A DNA stretch of 64,000 nt, from contig KZ627157.1 of assembly GCA_002917775.1 (NCBI GenBank), positions 780,365 through 844,364 of the forward strand, in the 5' to 3' direction. The DNA is from Glaciozyma antarctica PI12 (lineage: Eukaryota > Basidiomycota > Microbotryomycetes > Kriegeriales > Camptobasidiaceae). Below are positions 30,124 to 42,400 of this stretch, piece after piece. The stretch's first letter is position 1, and every line of letters begins with the position of its first letter. The position numbers and the translations under genes are program-made. The notes below the pieces were generated by a model. The model did no database searches, had not been told where the DNA came from, and worked only from the letters and a program-made list of their open reading frames with translations.

Positions 30124-32649
30124 ATGATGCATTCCGCCCTCTTTGAAGGCGCTCCGGTCCTCTCTCTCGCCCCCGACTCGATTGCCAGCCTCGGTGAACT
30201 CGATTCCAGCTCTCTCTCGGATCTCTGGGGAGGTGAGTCGACTTTGGCTTTGTCGGATCCACGGCCCGCAATTTCGGTTGCTGATTCTCCGCTCCCGCTT
30301 GCAGTCTTCACCAAGTGCAAGGACAGCCTACAGAACGGACGCCGTCTCGAGAACCTCAGCTGGCGCCTATGGTTCGATTCGGAACGGCGGGAGCTCAACA
30401 TGTTTGGAGCCGAATGGGAGGAGAAGAGGGGAAAGCTGTCGGCGGAGAAGCCTTTGGCCCGGGCGCACGAGGTCGATTGGAGTGATCCGGAATGGACCGA
30501 GGCGACGACGGATAGTGAGAGCGAGGAGGAGGAAACGAGGAGCGGACGATTCAGCGAACGCAGCAACGCCACCCCCGCGAAAACGACCTCGTCTTCCCCT
30601 CCCACCGACCGCGCCACTCAACCTCCTACGACCGGCCACGCCGCTCGCCCTTCCCTTTCTGTTCGAGCTGGATCTGGAGGACCGTTCGACCGTCGTTCGT
30701 CGACCACGATCAGCGGAGGGTCTCTTCAACGGATGATCACGGGATTCACCGACCTCCCCTTGACGACGCGTCCTGCGAAGGCCCACAGCGCCGTTGACGT
30801 CCTCCCGCCCGCCCTCCTCACTCCCCCAGTCTCCACCACCGCTCAGGCGACGAGCGCTCCCAAGAAACTCGAAACAACCCGCGTCGCGCCTCTCTCCTCC
30901 CCCTCCTCGCCCCCCTCCTCCACCGCCTCTCGGGCGACGGTCGACGCACGCACCCAGACGACTCCTTCCTCCTCGCATCGCCCTTCCCCCTCCATGACAC
31001 GGCAGTCCAGCGTCGCGCTAGCGCGTTCCGGCTCCTCCCGCTCCATGACCAAGCCTACCCTCCCCAACGTCGCCTCACCCCCTCCCAAAGCCTCGACTTC
31101 CAAATCGACGGTCGGTCCCGTGCCGCAGCGCTCCTCCCTCGCCCGCCGCACGAACTCGACCGTCGCTCTCCCCGCCGCTTCGGGCCACCCTCGCATGGCG
31201 GCTCGAGCCGAAAGCGACGTACAGCTCCACTGCACTTTCAGTAGCGGGACGTCGTTTGAGCCGAGGAGCTTCGTCAAGGGGTTCGACACGCGGTCTTTCG
31301 AGAGTCAACCGCGCCAGGGCTCGATCGCTCCTCCTCCAACTCCGGCGCCAGGACCAGCAGCGAGCCTAGCGGCTAGCCCTCCTCCTTCGGCGATGCGGTC
31401 GGCCAACAAGCCCTCGACGGCGTCGAAGAAGATCTTCTTCATCTCGAGCCCGGCGTCGGATTCCGAGGACGACTCGTCGTCGTCGCATAGCGGACGATTG
31501 AGGTCGCCGACGACCAAGGGACCGCAGGCGCGTAGGACGAGCCAGTCGCCCAAGAGTCCTCTGGGAGCTCAGCCTGTCGTCGTTGCGCCGATACCAGCGG
31601 ACGAGGTACCGCCACCTCTGGCAGGTCGCGCGCCGCCGCAGGGACGACTTCCGCCCAAGGTCGAGGCGGACGACGAGTGGGCTAGCGACGACGATGACGA
31701 GGACGACGAGGAGGAGGACGACGACGATGCTTCGTCGGGCTGGGGGTCGGAGTACTCGACCGAGTCGGACGTGCCGGCGGGAGGACGAGGGGGCGCCAAG
31801 GTCGATTCACGACCTCCAGGACTATTCGCCAAACGCCCTCCCAGCATCACTCCCACGACTAGCGAACTCAAGCCTCGTCCTCCCGGCCTCCTCTCCCAGC
31901 TCTTCCACCCCGGACAGTTCCTCGAAGACGGCGACCGCAGTCACTCGGCGATCGACATGACTCGAGCGCGCAAGGCATCTCCGACGCTACAAATGTCCAA
32001 GTCGACCGGAGTGCTCACGGAGCAGCTCAGGAACAAGTCGTTCTTGCGAGGCGCGCCGGCGGGAACGGAGATGGATTCGAGCTCGGAGGACGACGACGAC
32101 GATTATGAGGACGAGGAGGACGAGACGCCTCTCGCGAACGAGCACGCCGTCGGACTCGCTCTCACCCGGCACCAGCGCGAAGAAGCCGCTGTCGCCGCTC
32201 TCGCCGCTCCCCAGACTCCTCGAACGACCCGCCGCGCCATGCTCGCGACGGAGCTGAGCGAATCCCTCCGTCGCAACCTCCTCTGGGAACGTCAGACGCG
32301 CAACAGGATCATGGGCGGGCCCGTCAACGGTCGTTTCCAACCCCTCGTTGCTCCTCGCCCTCCTCTCGCCCCTACCACCTCCCTCCAACCTCCCCCGACT
32401 CAGCCGCTCCATGACGGACTTCGAGCTCCGCACCCGAGTCCCGCGACGAGGAATTCGTCGCCCGTTCAGCCGATGGTGAGGAGGCATACGACGGGAACGG
32501 GGTTGTACCTCGCTGCGCAGACGGGGTACATTGCGAAAGGACGAGGGGGTGGAGAGAGCTTGAGTGAGGAGAGTGGGGAGGAGACGCAGGCGCCGGTGGA
32601 TGTGTACGGGAGCGCGTTTACGAGCGGGCTGCATCACCATGGATGGTGA
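30124..32649 (+). CDS. Fungal regulator with DUF1752 and DUF3295 blocks (Mks1 / AreA-N-terminal-like)
   Basis: Two exons, with the intron at 30233-30304, give 817 residues from ATG 30124. The N-terminus (about 30-65) has LWGVFTKCKDSLQNGRRLEN followed by LSWRLWF, the DUF1752 signature shared with the N-terminus of AreA-type nitrogen regulators and with Mks1-like proteins. Near the C-terminus TRRAMLATELSESLRRNLLW followed by ERQTRNRIMG matches the DUF3295 block that co-occurs with it. Between them lies a very long Ser/Thr/Pro-rich disordered region with acidic runs, for example a DDDDEDDEEEDDDDASS stretch encoded at about 31688-31735, and a second acidic run at 32088-32120. No GATA zinc finger is present. 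A role in nutrient (nitrogen/TOR) signalling is inferred from the family only. Confidence 0.82.
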   Translation: MMHSALFEGAPVLSLAPDSIASLGELDSSSLSDLWGGESTLALSDPRPAISVADSPLPLAVFTKCKDSLQNGRRLENLSWRLWFDSERRELNMFGAEWEEKRGKLSAEKPLARAHEVDWSDPEWTEATTDSESEEEETRSGRFSERSNATPAKTTSSSPPTDRATQPPTTGHAARPSLSVRAGSGGPFDRRSSTTISGGSLQRMITGFTDLPLTTRPAKAHSAVDVLPPALLTPPVSTTAQATSAPKKLETTRVAPLSSPSSPPSSTASRATVDARTQTTPSSSHRPSPSMTRQSSVALARSGSSRSMTKPTLPNVASPPPKASTSKSTVGPVPQRSSLARRTNSTVALPAASGHPRMAARAESDVQLHCTFSSGTSFEPRSFVKGFDTRSFESQPRQGSIAPPPTPAPGPAASLAASPPPSAMRSANKPSTASKKIFFISSPASDSEDDSSSSHSGRLRSPTTKGPQARRTSQSPKSPLGAQPVVVAPIPADEVPPPLAGRAPPQGRLPPKVEADDEWASDDDDEDDEEEDDDDASSGWGSEYSTESDVPAGGRGGAKVDSRPPGLFAKRPPSITPTTSELKPRPPGLLSQLFHPGQFLEDGDRSHSAIDMTRARKASPTLQMSKSTGVLTEQLRNKSFLRGAPAGTEMDSSSEDDDDDYEDEEDETPLANEHAVGLALTRHQREEAAVAALAAPQTPRTTRRAMLATELSESLRRNLLWERQTRNRIMGGPVNGRFQPLVAPRPPLAPTTSLQPPPTQPLHDGLRAPHPSPATRNSSPVQPMVRRHTTGTGLYLAAQTGYIAKGRGGGESLSEESGEETQAPVDVYGSAFTSGLHHHGW

Positions 32650-33027
32650 GTGGCAGGAGGAGCGGCAGTGACGGACCTTTTTCGGTAGCTTTTCCTTATT
32701 GTTGTGCATGATCTCTTGTATTCCTCTACCCCCCTCATCGTAATCTAGTGCGCTTGTTTCCTTGCGAACTTGTTCTTGCGAGCGAGAGAGAGAGAGGAAG
32801 TCGAGCGTGCTCAAGCGCAAGCGTGGCGAGGACTCTAATGTGCGTCGACGGCGGTTGAGTTCATCTGTTGACTCCGAATCGACCCCGACATCGCTGCTTC
32901 TCTGCCTCCCACTCCTCTGAACACCACCAGCACCGCACACTCTCCCGCCCTTTGATCCGCCCAAAGGCCTCTCAATTCCTGATCCTTCCGCCCTTTCCTT
33001 TTCCTCTCCCAGCGACCAGCTCTCCTC
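32650..33027. other. Intergenic spacer between two rightward genes
   Basis: This must contain the 3' end of the DUF1752 gene and the promoter of the Zn2Cys6 factor. A purine run of GAGA type lies at about 32781-32797 and pyrimidine-rich DNA precedes the next ATG. Nothing else is recognised. Confidence 0.5.
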
Positions 33028-36000
33028 ATGGATTTGTCCTCGAGCTATCAGTACCAGCCCGAGGCCAGCAGCTCGTATCACTTCCCCCCCGTCCCCACTC
33101 CCTCCTCAACCGGAACCCCAGCAGCAGGCGAGACCAAGACGCGCAAGCTGAAAGAGCCGCGCGTTGTCCGAGCCTGTAAGCGTCTCCCTATCGCCCTCCC
33201 TAGCACGTCAGCTAACGCTCTGCACGCCCAGGTGATTCTTGCCGCAAAAAGAAGATCAGGTGCTTGGGTGGGAGTCCCGAGAAGCCTTGTGCGCACTGCG
33301 TCTCCGCCTCTACTCCTTGCACTTTCGAGACCCGCACCATCAGGCGCGGACCGCCCAAGGGCTACGTCGAGAGCCTGGAGCGGAGGCTGGAGGCGATGGA
33401 GAAGCTCTTGACGACGTTGTCGGGGAGTACGGCGATGGCGGAGCTGGAGGCGTTCGAGGGGGAGGAGACGGCGGAGGAGTGGGCCAAGGACACGGCGGGG
33501 AGTGGGTCGGGGACGCCGCCTTTGAGGCTGGAGACGGTGGATACGCTGGCGGTTGAGTTGGAGGAGATGAGCATGGATAACGTGAGTGCGCGACTGGCTT
33601 GGCGACGGAGGGGTGGCTGATGGCTGGCTGAACAGGATCGCTTCATCGGTCGAGGGAGCGGGTTCCACCTCGCCAGGTCGATCCGCCAGTACTCGAAAGA
33701 CCAGAGCGACGATCCCGCTCAAGTGGATGTCGACACGGCGCCAGACACCTCCCCGTCGCTAGTTGAAGACCTCCTCGCCTCCGAACAGCGCCAGCGAAGC
33801 GCCTTCTTCAAGCTCCCTCCTCCAGATCTCGCGACCAAGCTCCTCAACGCCTTTTGGGACAACCTCAACACGTTCATCCCCATCCTTCATCGCCCGTCCT
33901 TCGAACGCGCCGTCAGCTTCGGCCTCCTCGAAACCGACACCTCGTTCCGCAGCCTTTGTGAGTCGTTCTCCTGCGGGTCGCGATGCCAGCACTCACAAGT
34001 GCCGCAGTTTTCGTCATGTGCGCTATTGGTGCACGATTTGTGGACGACGAGCGCCTCACAGTTCCCTCCAGCCCTCTGCATCCCGTCGGCAGCGAGCAAT
34101 CTCGCGGATTCGAGTTCTTCCGCGCAGCGTCCAACTCAGCCTCCCCCCTCCTCATCTCCGCCACCCTGTTCGACCTCCAATGCTCGGTTCTCACCGTCGT
34201 CTGGCTTCTGGGCTCGACTTCTCCCGTCTCGGCATGGGCAGCTGTCGGCTTCGCAAGTGAGTGACCTCGCTTTGAGAGTCGAAGGCGTTTGCTGATTTGT
34301 GTCGTTCACTCCATCATTTTTAAGTTCGCCGCGCTGTCGACGTCGGAGCTCACCGGGAAGGCCGAGCGAAGTGGTGCAACTCTCCTCTGCAAGACCAGCT
34401 GCGGAAGCGCGCCTTCCATGCGCTCTACGGTCTCGACCGTGCGTTCTTTCGTTCCTGTGCGGTGCGACTTCAGACTGATTCCTCTTGCGCCGATCCAGGA
34501 TCTATCTCGGCGTCGCTGGGACGACCTCTGGCGATCCAGGACGAGGATTTCGACTTGCTGGACGCGCTGGACATTGACGATGCTGCGCTGGACGAGTGGG
34601 AGCTGCGAGGCGCGACGAGTCCGCCGCCACCGCCCAGCGCGATACCTGGTCCGCTGTCGGGCGCGCAGTGCATGCGCAAGCTGCAGCGAATCATGGGGCG
34701 AGCGTTGAGGCTGCTTTACGGGACTGGACGGCGAGGGACCGAATCGCCGCAGAAGATCACGGAGGCGGTGTGTGAGCTCGATAGCTTGCTCAACGAATGT
34801 GCGTCAGTGTTTCTCCGCTGCGTCGGTTTGCGCTCGCTGACAGTTGCGCTCGCAGGGCTCAACCACGTTCCTGTCCACCTTCGCTGGAACCCTACCGAGC
34901 AGGATCCCCGCTGGCTTGCTCAGTCTGTCGCTATCTGTGAGTCTTTTTGCGATCCCCTGCACGAACGTCGACTGATGTTGCGAACGTAGACACGTCCTAC
35001 TACTGCTGTACGTACGATCGCCTTCTCCACCCTTCGTGTACTGACGCAGCGTCCGCAGGCCAGATCCTGGTCCATCGCGACTTCCTTTCGCCCGCTCGCG
35101 CTAAGCTCCACACCTTCCCTTCGCTCGCCATCTGCAGCAACGCCGCGAGGTCGTGCAGTCACGTCTTGGACCATCTCCGGACGCAGGGGCAGCTCGCGAG
35201 CGCCTTCTGGTACGCTCCGCTTTGCGCCATCACCACCGGACTCGTTCTTCGTGAGTTATCGCTGTTCGTGTCGGGGTTGTGGCTGCGCTGAGCCTTTCGT
35301 CGTTCGTACCGCAGTCATCAACGTCTTTGCGCGCGGACACACGGTTGCAAGCCTTACCTCGAGCGCGATGGGTGACGTGCAGAAGTGCATCTCGGTGCTG
35401 GATGACCTCGGAGAGAGGTACGTTTGGAGTTGAAGACTCGAAAGCTCTCCGCTGACTGTTCTCTTAACCGCAGGACGTTCGTAGCGCAGAAGGCGGGGAC
35501 AGGCCTTCGAAAGCTCGCCAATCTCGCGACGGCGCCGACGAGGAATCGGGACCCTACACTCCCGTCGCTTAAGCGTGCCAATCCCGACGACGCCGATTCG
35601 CCTGCTTCCTCCGTCCACTCCGGTAGACCTTCGCCCAGCAGCACCGGACAAGACGAACATCGCGACGGCGACAGTCGACCGGCGGGGAAGCACGCGCGCC
35701 ACTCGAGGGACAACCTCCCCCTCACGACGCAGGACCTCGGACTCCCCACCTTTAACGGTCACCAAACCGTCGCCTCGCGTGCGTCTGGCCTCCCTCCCGC
35801 GCCGCAGTACGCTGCTTGGGATCCCACCGCGGGCGCGAGCACGAGCGCAGCAGCAGCGTTCGTCTGGCAGCCAACGCCTACGACGGTCGGAGACCTTTTA
35901 GCGCAGCCTCCTCAGCAGCAACTCCCTCCTCCGCTTTCCTTCCCCTCCTTCCTCGCCGACCCAGCACTCCAGTTCAACCCTTCCAACCCCACGAACGCAC

Positions 36001-36315
36001 CTTTCGACCCCTCGTTCGCCAACAACCTCTTCGAGCCCGCGACGCCGTTGAGCTCGTATGGACAGCCGTCGCAAGAGTACATCAGCACGCACGACTTTGA
36101 CATTCCTATCGATTGGGGTGCGTTTGAGTTGCTCTTTTCGAGGCTGGGAACGACGAGCTGATGTTTGGGTTGCAGAGCAAACGTTCGGGGAGTCGTTTGG
36201 CCCTGGGTTCGATTTCCAGTGCGTTATACTTTACTTCTCGTGCGGAGGGAGCGGCGAAGACTGACGCTCGTTCTTCAGATTGTTCATGGGAAGTGGAGCT
36301 AGCGGGGGAACGTAG
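33028..36315 (+). CDS. Zn2Cys6 fungal transcription factor
   Basis: The start is ATG 33028 (MDLSSSYQYQPEASSSYHF). The first intron falls inside the zinc cluster. Splicing restores VVRACDSCRKKKIRCLGGSP and then EKPCAHCVSASTPC, the six-cysteine C-x2-C-x6-C-x?-C-x2-C-x6-C cluster. A basic linker (RTIRRGPPKGYVESLERRLE) and a coiled-coil dimerisation helix follow. The middle homology region is visible in AFWDNLNTFIPILHRPSFER, MRKLQRIMGRALRLLYGTGR and LNHVPVHLRWNPTEQDPRWL. The C-terminal third is Ser/Pro/Gln-rich and probably an activation region. Two small last exons complete EQTFGESFGPGFDFQLFMGS and stop at TAG 36313-36315. About a dozen introns. The regulon cannot be predicted, and no catabolic cluster adjoins it. 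Confidence 0.9.
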
Positions 36316-36452
36316 TTGGTGATGGTCTGGGGCGGTAGGAGACGCTGATATAGCTTGTAACAATCTGTCGGTACCGGTGCTTCCTTCCCACATCTGCTCT
36401 CCCTTTGCTGCATCTCTCCGAAAGCGCTGCTACATCAGAAACCGTGTTGCTT

Positions 36453-37987
36453 TCAATCCGAATCCGACCCATAGTCCGCCAACAACCCCAACCCCGCAGG
36501 CGCCTTCGCCGGCACCGGCTTAGCGACCGCTCCTCCCTGCTGCCTCAATGACGAGAGGAACTTCAAGCTCTCCAACGCGTTCCCCGAGAGTAGTCCGACC
36601 GGCTGAGCATGAACGACCGGCTGAGCATGAACAACCGGCGGAGTTTCGAGCGGCAACGGCGGTGCGGCTCCCTTGGCAGGAGCAGCAGCAGGCTCGATCC
36701 GAGCGCGCTTCGCAGCGCGCACGTCGCCTTCGTACGCCTCTGGATCGTCCTCATACGTTCTCGGCTGGACGATCCCCTCGAGCTCGTCCATCTCGCGTAC
36801 GGATTGGACGAAGTCGGGATCGAGGCCGCGAGCGATGCCTTCCTCGCCTTGCTTGACGAGGTGGGCGTGCTCGTCGATCGCGGCGGTCGGGTTGGGGTCG
36901 GTCGTCGCCCAGCTGTTTGGGAGGAGGGAGCGAGGGTCAGTAGGAGGGGAGTGGGACTGAGAGGAGAACGTACCGGACGTTGATGACCTCGTCTTCGTCG
37001 AGGGACTGGCACATCATCGCTTCCTTTGCGAACTGAGCATTGAGCTCCGAAATGTAGGTAACGAACGCGACTCCTCGAGCCTGGAGGACCTTGACTGCGC
37101 GACCCAACCCACCTCGTTAGCTCCCACTCTTCGCACCAGCCAGAGACCCGCACGCACTCTTCTCAATCTCGCCAAACTCCTCAAAGTGCCGCTCGATCGT
37201 CTCCGCCGTGTTCCTTCCCTCCTTGATCCGCCCAATGTACAGCGTCCGGTTCTGCCTCGTGAAGGATCCAACTCCTCCCATGTCATCCCTGTAGTCGGCG
37301 TGCTTCTCGCGGCCAAAGACGTCGAGAGAGGTGTTGGGGAGAGCCGACTGGTTCGGAGGGAGGCGGTGGAGGAAGGTGCATTCGGAGCTGTTGCAAGGCG
37401 TTAGCGGGAGGAGCAGTCGGGGGAAGACAAACGCACCCATAAGGACAGCAGCCACGAGCAAAGAACAGGCAGCAGTAGGCGTTGTTGCCGCCGTCTCCTC
37501 GAGTGTAGCCTGCGTCCGTGTTGATGACCACGCGAGTCTGCGACTTCTCCTTGCTGTGCGCGTCAGCACGTTAGTTGGGCCCACAAGAAAGTCTGGCAGA
37601 AGTACGTACACGTTGTAGCTGTCGTACTTGTCTCCTCCGGCCTGCGAGAGAGGTCAGCAACCTGCGCGTGCCTCCCCAGCTCCCTGTCCACTCACCCACT
37701 TGCCGTACCACACGTTGAACGTCTGTCCAGTCTGCTCCGGTGCCTTCTTTTCGATCTGTACGTGGCGAGTTAGCACGTCCAAGATTAGGAACGGCGCAGG
37801 CTAGCTAGCTCACCTGGCCAACTTCAACCTGAAGAGAGGGACGGAGTCAGTGGGTGCGGCGAGGGCGGGCGAGCACCAGGCAACGCACCTGCTTGCGAGC
37901 TGGCTTGCGCTTGACCATCTTCTTCTTTCGAGGAGCGGGGATGTAAGTAGGAGCAGGGGCGCCGAGGTTGGCGTTGTGCGAGTCCAT
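36453..37987 (-). CDS. CWC2: Pre-mRNA splicing factor CWC2 (RBM22 family)
   Basis: Component of the Prp19/NTC complex that contacts U6 and the pre-mRNA in the active spliceosome. The start is ATG 37985-37987 (MDSHNANLGAPAPTYIPAPR), then a basic KKKMVKRKPARKQ stretch. Characteristic blocks are GQTFNVWYGKW, KEKSQTRVVINTDAGYTRGD and the CCCH finger NNAYCCLFFARGCCPYGSEC followed by TFLHRLPP. The RRM comes next, with QNRTLYIGRIKEGRNTAETI (RNP2) and KVLQARGVAFVTYISELNAQ (RNP1). WATTDPNP follows, then a Pro-rich tail with a duplicated VVHAQP unit, ending LLADYGSDSD and the stop at 36453-36455. About nine introns, one just after the third finger residue. Full-length family architecture. Confidence 0.94.
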
Positions 37988-38195
37988 GGTGAGGTGCTGG
38001 AGGGCCACGGCCGAGGTTGACCTGGTTCGTATTGGCTGTAGAGAGTTCGCCGGTTTCTTTGGGTGGGTCTAGGCTGAGAGCAGAACGGGTGGGCGAGTCG
38101 AGAGGTTGGTTGAGAGCCAAGCGAGGGGGAGGCGTCGCTCCTCTTCTCATCGACCGCTAACACCTCTTTCGCTCCGTCCACACCACTCCACCACC
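37988..38195. promoter_or_regulatory. Divergent promoter between CWC2 and NDUFB8
   Basis: The 208 bp between two start codons facing away from each other must hold both promoters. No specific factor site is assigned. Confidence 0.5.
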
Positions 38196-38874
38196 ATGCT
38201 TTCTTCAATCACTCGTTCGCTCTCCCGAGCCTCTCTCCTCGCCCGCTCAGCCCGCACCTACGCAACCGCCCTCCCTCCCCCTCCTCCCGTCCCCGCGGGC
38301 ACGCCCTCCTACGATCCCTCGCTCGACCCTCAACTCGCCGGGCTCAACTATCCCCAGCTCTCCACCGAAAGTCGGCAGGCACGCAGCCCTCTTGGCTGGT
38401 GGGACCAGCAGGAGCGAGTCAACTTTGGCGAGCCCGTGAGTCTCCGGGGCGTTCGTATCGCTCTTGGAGGATGGCTAGCTGATGCGCGGGCTGCAGGTGC
38501 CGGAGAACGACGATATCCAGAGCATGTGGGCACCCGATATCCACAAGGTCAAGCCTCTCTCCGCCTTCATCCAGCTTGTGACCGCGTTCGCCCTCGTCGG
38601 CGTCTTTGCGGGAGGAGTCTACATGACCATGGCGCCTGCGCCTGCTGTGCGTCCTTTTTCTATCAGACGAGGAGGATTGAAAGACGCTGATGAGCTGGTC
38701 TCGCCTGCACAGCTGCCTCGAGCATACCCCTACGAGGGACTTGTCAAGGAGCTCTCGGGAACTGAGGATGCGACCTACGCTGTGCGCTCTCTCTCGCTGC
38801 GTGATTCGGAGGATAGGACGCTGAAGTTGAGACTGCAGGCACGACCATCGAGCGCGAACGAGATCGAGGAGTAG
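38196..38874 (+). CDS. Mitochondrial complex I accessory subunit NDUFB8
   Basis: Accessory subunit of the distal membrane arm of NADH:ubiquinone oxidoreductase. Four exons (38196-38435, 38497-38646, 38713-38781, 38839-38874) give 164 residues. The N-terminus (MLSSITRSLSRASLLARSAR) is a mitochondrial presequence. The family block follows: LGWWDQQERVNFGEPVPEND and DIQSMWAPDIHKV, corresponding to the NYGDPVP...SMFAPDVH pattern of NDUFB8. One transmembrane helix is LVTAFALVGVFAGGVYMTMA. The tail, LPRAYPYEGLVKELSGTEDA, faces the intermembrane space in the family. Length matches the family. Its presence shows that this yeast keeps a classical complex I. Confidence 0.88.
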
Positions 38875-39419
38875 AGCAGGGTGGATGGATGCGTGGGGAG
38901 CTGTAGGCGGGGCGAATGGGAACACGTTCAGGACGTTCGATGCGAGCCTTTGGGGAAGCTGACGACGCGTACTGCCTGCTCACTGGTCTGCTCGAGACCT
39001 CAGGCTTCGCGAGAGCTTGCTGGAACCAGCCCGACGCATCAGCCACGACCAGCTGCTCGACCTTTCTTCGTCCTCGATTCTTCTTCCCTGCTCTCGTTTT
39101 GTGATCGAGTACCTGCTGAAGGTGAGCGAAGTAGTAGCGTTCCAATCCCAGCACCACGCCCTCTCCTCAATTGGCGTCGTCGTGCTCTCGCTCCCTCCTC
39201 CCACCTCGCTTCGACTGGTGGTCTCGCCGCCTTGCCCTCGTCCTCTCCTCTGATTTTCGCACAGTCTACGATTGCTGTATCGGGTAACGATGTCCCCTGA
39301 GTTATACCAGACGCCGCAGACAGTCGCTCTTGCAGCTGTCCCTCTCTCTCCCTCGCACGTACCGTCGAAATCTAGTGTCTATGGATTGTCCACGCAAAGT
39401 AACGTCACATCCTCCCCTC
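38875..39419. other. Convergent intergenic spacer, no gene recognised
   Basis: Lies between the stop of NDUFB8 and the stop of the chitin synthase. Overlapping open frames on both strands have no codon bias or domain, and no repeat or RNA gene was seen. Confidence 0.5.
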
Positions 39420-42400
39420 TCAAAGGCCCAGCGCCACCTCAATCTCCCTATTCACCATCGCCTTCTTCCCTCCCAACTCGGCGCCGTACATCGCCTCGAG
39501 CTCCTGGCGCACTCCCTTCTTCGTGAGGGTTTGTAGGTTGGCAGAAGCGAGGACTGTCGGAGGGATCTCGTTAGCGAGAGCGCACCAGGTGGAAGGAAGA
39601 GAGGGAACGCACTGCGATGAACGTCGGCGACGACAGCCTCGTCGGAGGGTAGGAAGCCCATCGCTCCTCCTCCGGGAGCAGGCGTATGGGACCTCGACGG
39701 CGCAGGACTCATCGCTCTTGGAGACGACGAGTGAGCCTGCGACGCCTGTCTCCCCATCTCCTGTAGCGCGAGGTTGCTGCCCGAGAAGAACTGCGATCCA
39801 GACCCGCTGGGACCGCGACTGTGCTGCTGAGCGAACGCGTTCGAGCTGGCGTACTGAGGCTGTTGTCCGTACTGCGATTGGCGACCGAATTGAGACTGCT
39901 GCCCGAACTGAGACTGCTGGTCGAACGCCATGCTGTGGTGGGGAGAGCCGGAGGCGCCGTAGGGCTGCGGTTGGTACATTGACTCGCGTCCGTAGCGAGA
40001 GTCCGTGTCGTCGCGTTTCGATGCGGCGATGAGCGATCCAATGCTTTGGTTGGAGCCCTGCGAGAAGGCGTGAGCAAAAAGCCGGAGTCGGCGGAGAACG
40101 ACGACGTACCTGCTCCCAGAGCTCGTTCTCGAAGTCGGCCCAGCTCTTGAGCGGAATTGAGGCAGGGTCGAACTTGCCGTCGTCGTGGATGACGACACGC
40201 CTGCCCTTCTCTCCGACAATCTCGCGCGTGGATCCCCTGCGGCGACGTTAGCGCTAAACCGAAGCCTCACAAGCGCGCCAGCGAAAGCGAGCTCACCATG
40301 AGAAGTCGTCCATTTGCCAGAAACTTAGGAGGGGGAGGATAAAGCTGAAGAAGGGGATCGCAAGGATGTAGATGATCATCCAGCCTGGCGCAGGTCGTCA
40401 GCAGCGGCCCTCACTTCCAGCGTCCTAACGACTCACCGATGTGCTCGAACTTGCGATGGAGAATGAAGATGATGGCTTGGAGTCCGTAAACGGCACCGAG
40501 CATAATCAGCGCTGCAGAGACCTATCAGCTCGTTCGCAGCGAAGGAAGTAAGCAGCAAAGCTCACCAGTGGTCGGGATAGCCTTGCCTTCCGCGGCGACG
40601 AGGTAAATGAGCTGCAAAAGGAAAGCTTAGTCGACGTCGCTAGCGCGAGGAGGCGAACAGCGTACGTATCCAATGTAGGCAACCCTGGATTGCGAAGTAG
40701 TTAGCTGTGCTCTGCGAAAGGTAGCGAGGCAAGAACGCACGTAACCGGCGCGATCAGCGTCGAAAGGAAGTCGATGAAGACGATAAAGCGCATCGAGAAG
40801 CAGCAGAAGCCGCACATGCGATCGATGAAGAGGAGCTCGGCGAGGTTGTGGACGGTCGAGTTGATCCATCGGCGTCGCTGCGACATCAGGACCTTCCAGT
40901 CGTCGGGAGCGATCGTCTTGGCCTGCGCGTCCTTGCAGAACTTCATCTTGAACTCGGGGAATTCCTGCAGCTGGCTGTCAGAGGAGTCGAGGGCGCGAGC
41001 TAGTCGAGACGAGCCTTCATCATGCAGGTTGTGAGATACCTGTCCTCTCCGAGCGACAGCAGATTCTGTTCAAGGGTTAGCAAGCCGCAGCTGTGGTACC
41101 ATGAGAAAAAGCGACTCACCTTGACGTGGAGCGTCTCCACGCGGTTGATGCCGTACTCGCGGATGAGAGTGTTGCTGACGATCAGAGGCCGGTGTTCGAG
41201 GGTCCGAATGCGGTACATGGAGAAGCTGAGGAGAAGCGGTCAGCGGGTAGTGCACGCCTTGCAAAGCCGTCGAACCTACCAGCCAGGAAGGCAGGTCACC
41301 GAGCCGAAAAGACTCTCGAACGCCTTGGAAAGGTAGTGCGAAATGAAGTACTCGTAGACCTGCAGATCCAGCGCTTTAGCAATTGCTCACTCTGGCAGAA
41401 GCGTGCGCCCTACTTGACTCATGGTCGTCCAAGATGCTTTGGCGTTGCTCAGCGAAGTCTCTCCACACAGTCCAATCACTGCGAGTAGAAGGTCAGCTGT
41501 GCCATTCTGCGCGCATGGTCGTGTCGCGCACCCTTCTTGTCCTCCACGAACGATCCGACGAGGTAGTTGAGCGACAGAGGATCGACCACCGTATCGGCGT
41601 CAATCATCAGGAGGTACTACGATCGCTATGGGTCAGCTCTCCTCGACGTTTGGACGCCCAAGTGAGACGCACCTCGTAGAAGGACGGGTTCACGCCGATG
41701 ACGTTCTTGATCTGGTGGTAGATCTCGAGCTCGCACGGCGCCATAGGCATGTCGAAATGCACGCGGTTGAGGAAGCGCATGAGGAGCATCTGCGAGTCTC
41801 GCTTTCCGCGATTCCCAGGTCGAGACCGCTCGGTAGGCTTGCCGACCTTGACGACGACCTGCGAAGACGCATACTCGTCAGCGGGGACTGCGGAAAAAGG
41901 TCGGCGGAAGGACCTACGATGTAGGGGACGATGTGGCCGGCTGCTTCGTGCAGTCCCGAGTAGATCTTGGCCATATTGTGCTGCGAGGACCACCCGTGTC
42001 AGCGAGGGTACTGGAGAGCCAGGCAGAAGTGCGAATGAAGCTCACCTGCTTGGCGCCGTCTCCGATGGACTGGAAGCTGAGTGGCTCAGGGTCGATGGTC
42101 GTGTCGGCGCCGAGGATGTCGAGGACGATGGTGGGAGTAGGTCGGTCGTTGCCGGATCCAACGATCATGCCGTCGCAGATAACGAAGAGGAGCTTGCGCT
42201 TGTCGTCGTACTTGAGGCGCGTGAGCGAATTGATGCAGTTGCGCAGCGATTCTTCGCCCTCGGTGTAGCAGGGAACCTGGCAGATGACGAACTTGTCGTA
42301 GTCCTCCGGCTTGCGGCGTCGACCGAACTGAAGGGCGGCGAGGAACTTGAAGCCAATGATGGCGACCATGACGATCGAGAGGGCGAGGAGGATGTAGCGC

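Noticed and set aside
31987-33081. A 364-codon minus-strand frame
   Set aside because: It is antisense to the 3' part of the DUF1752 gene and the next promoter, with Arg-rich nonsense composition.
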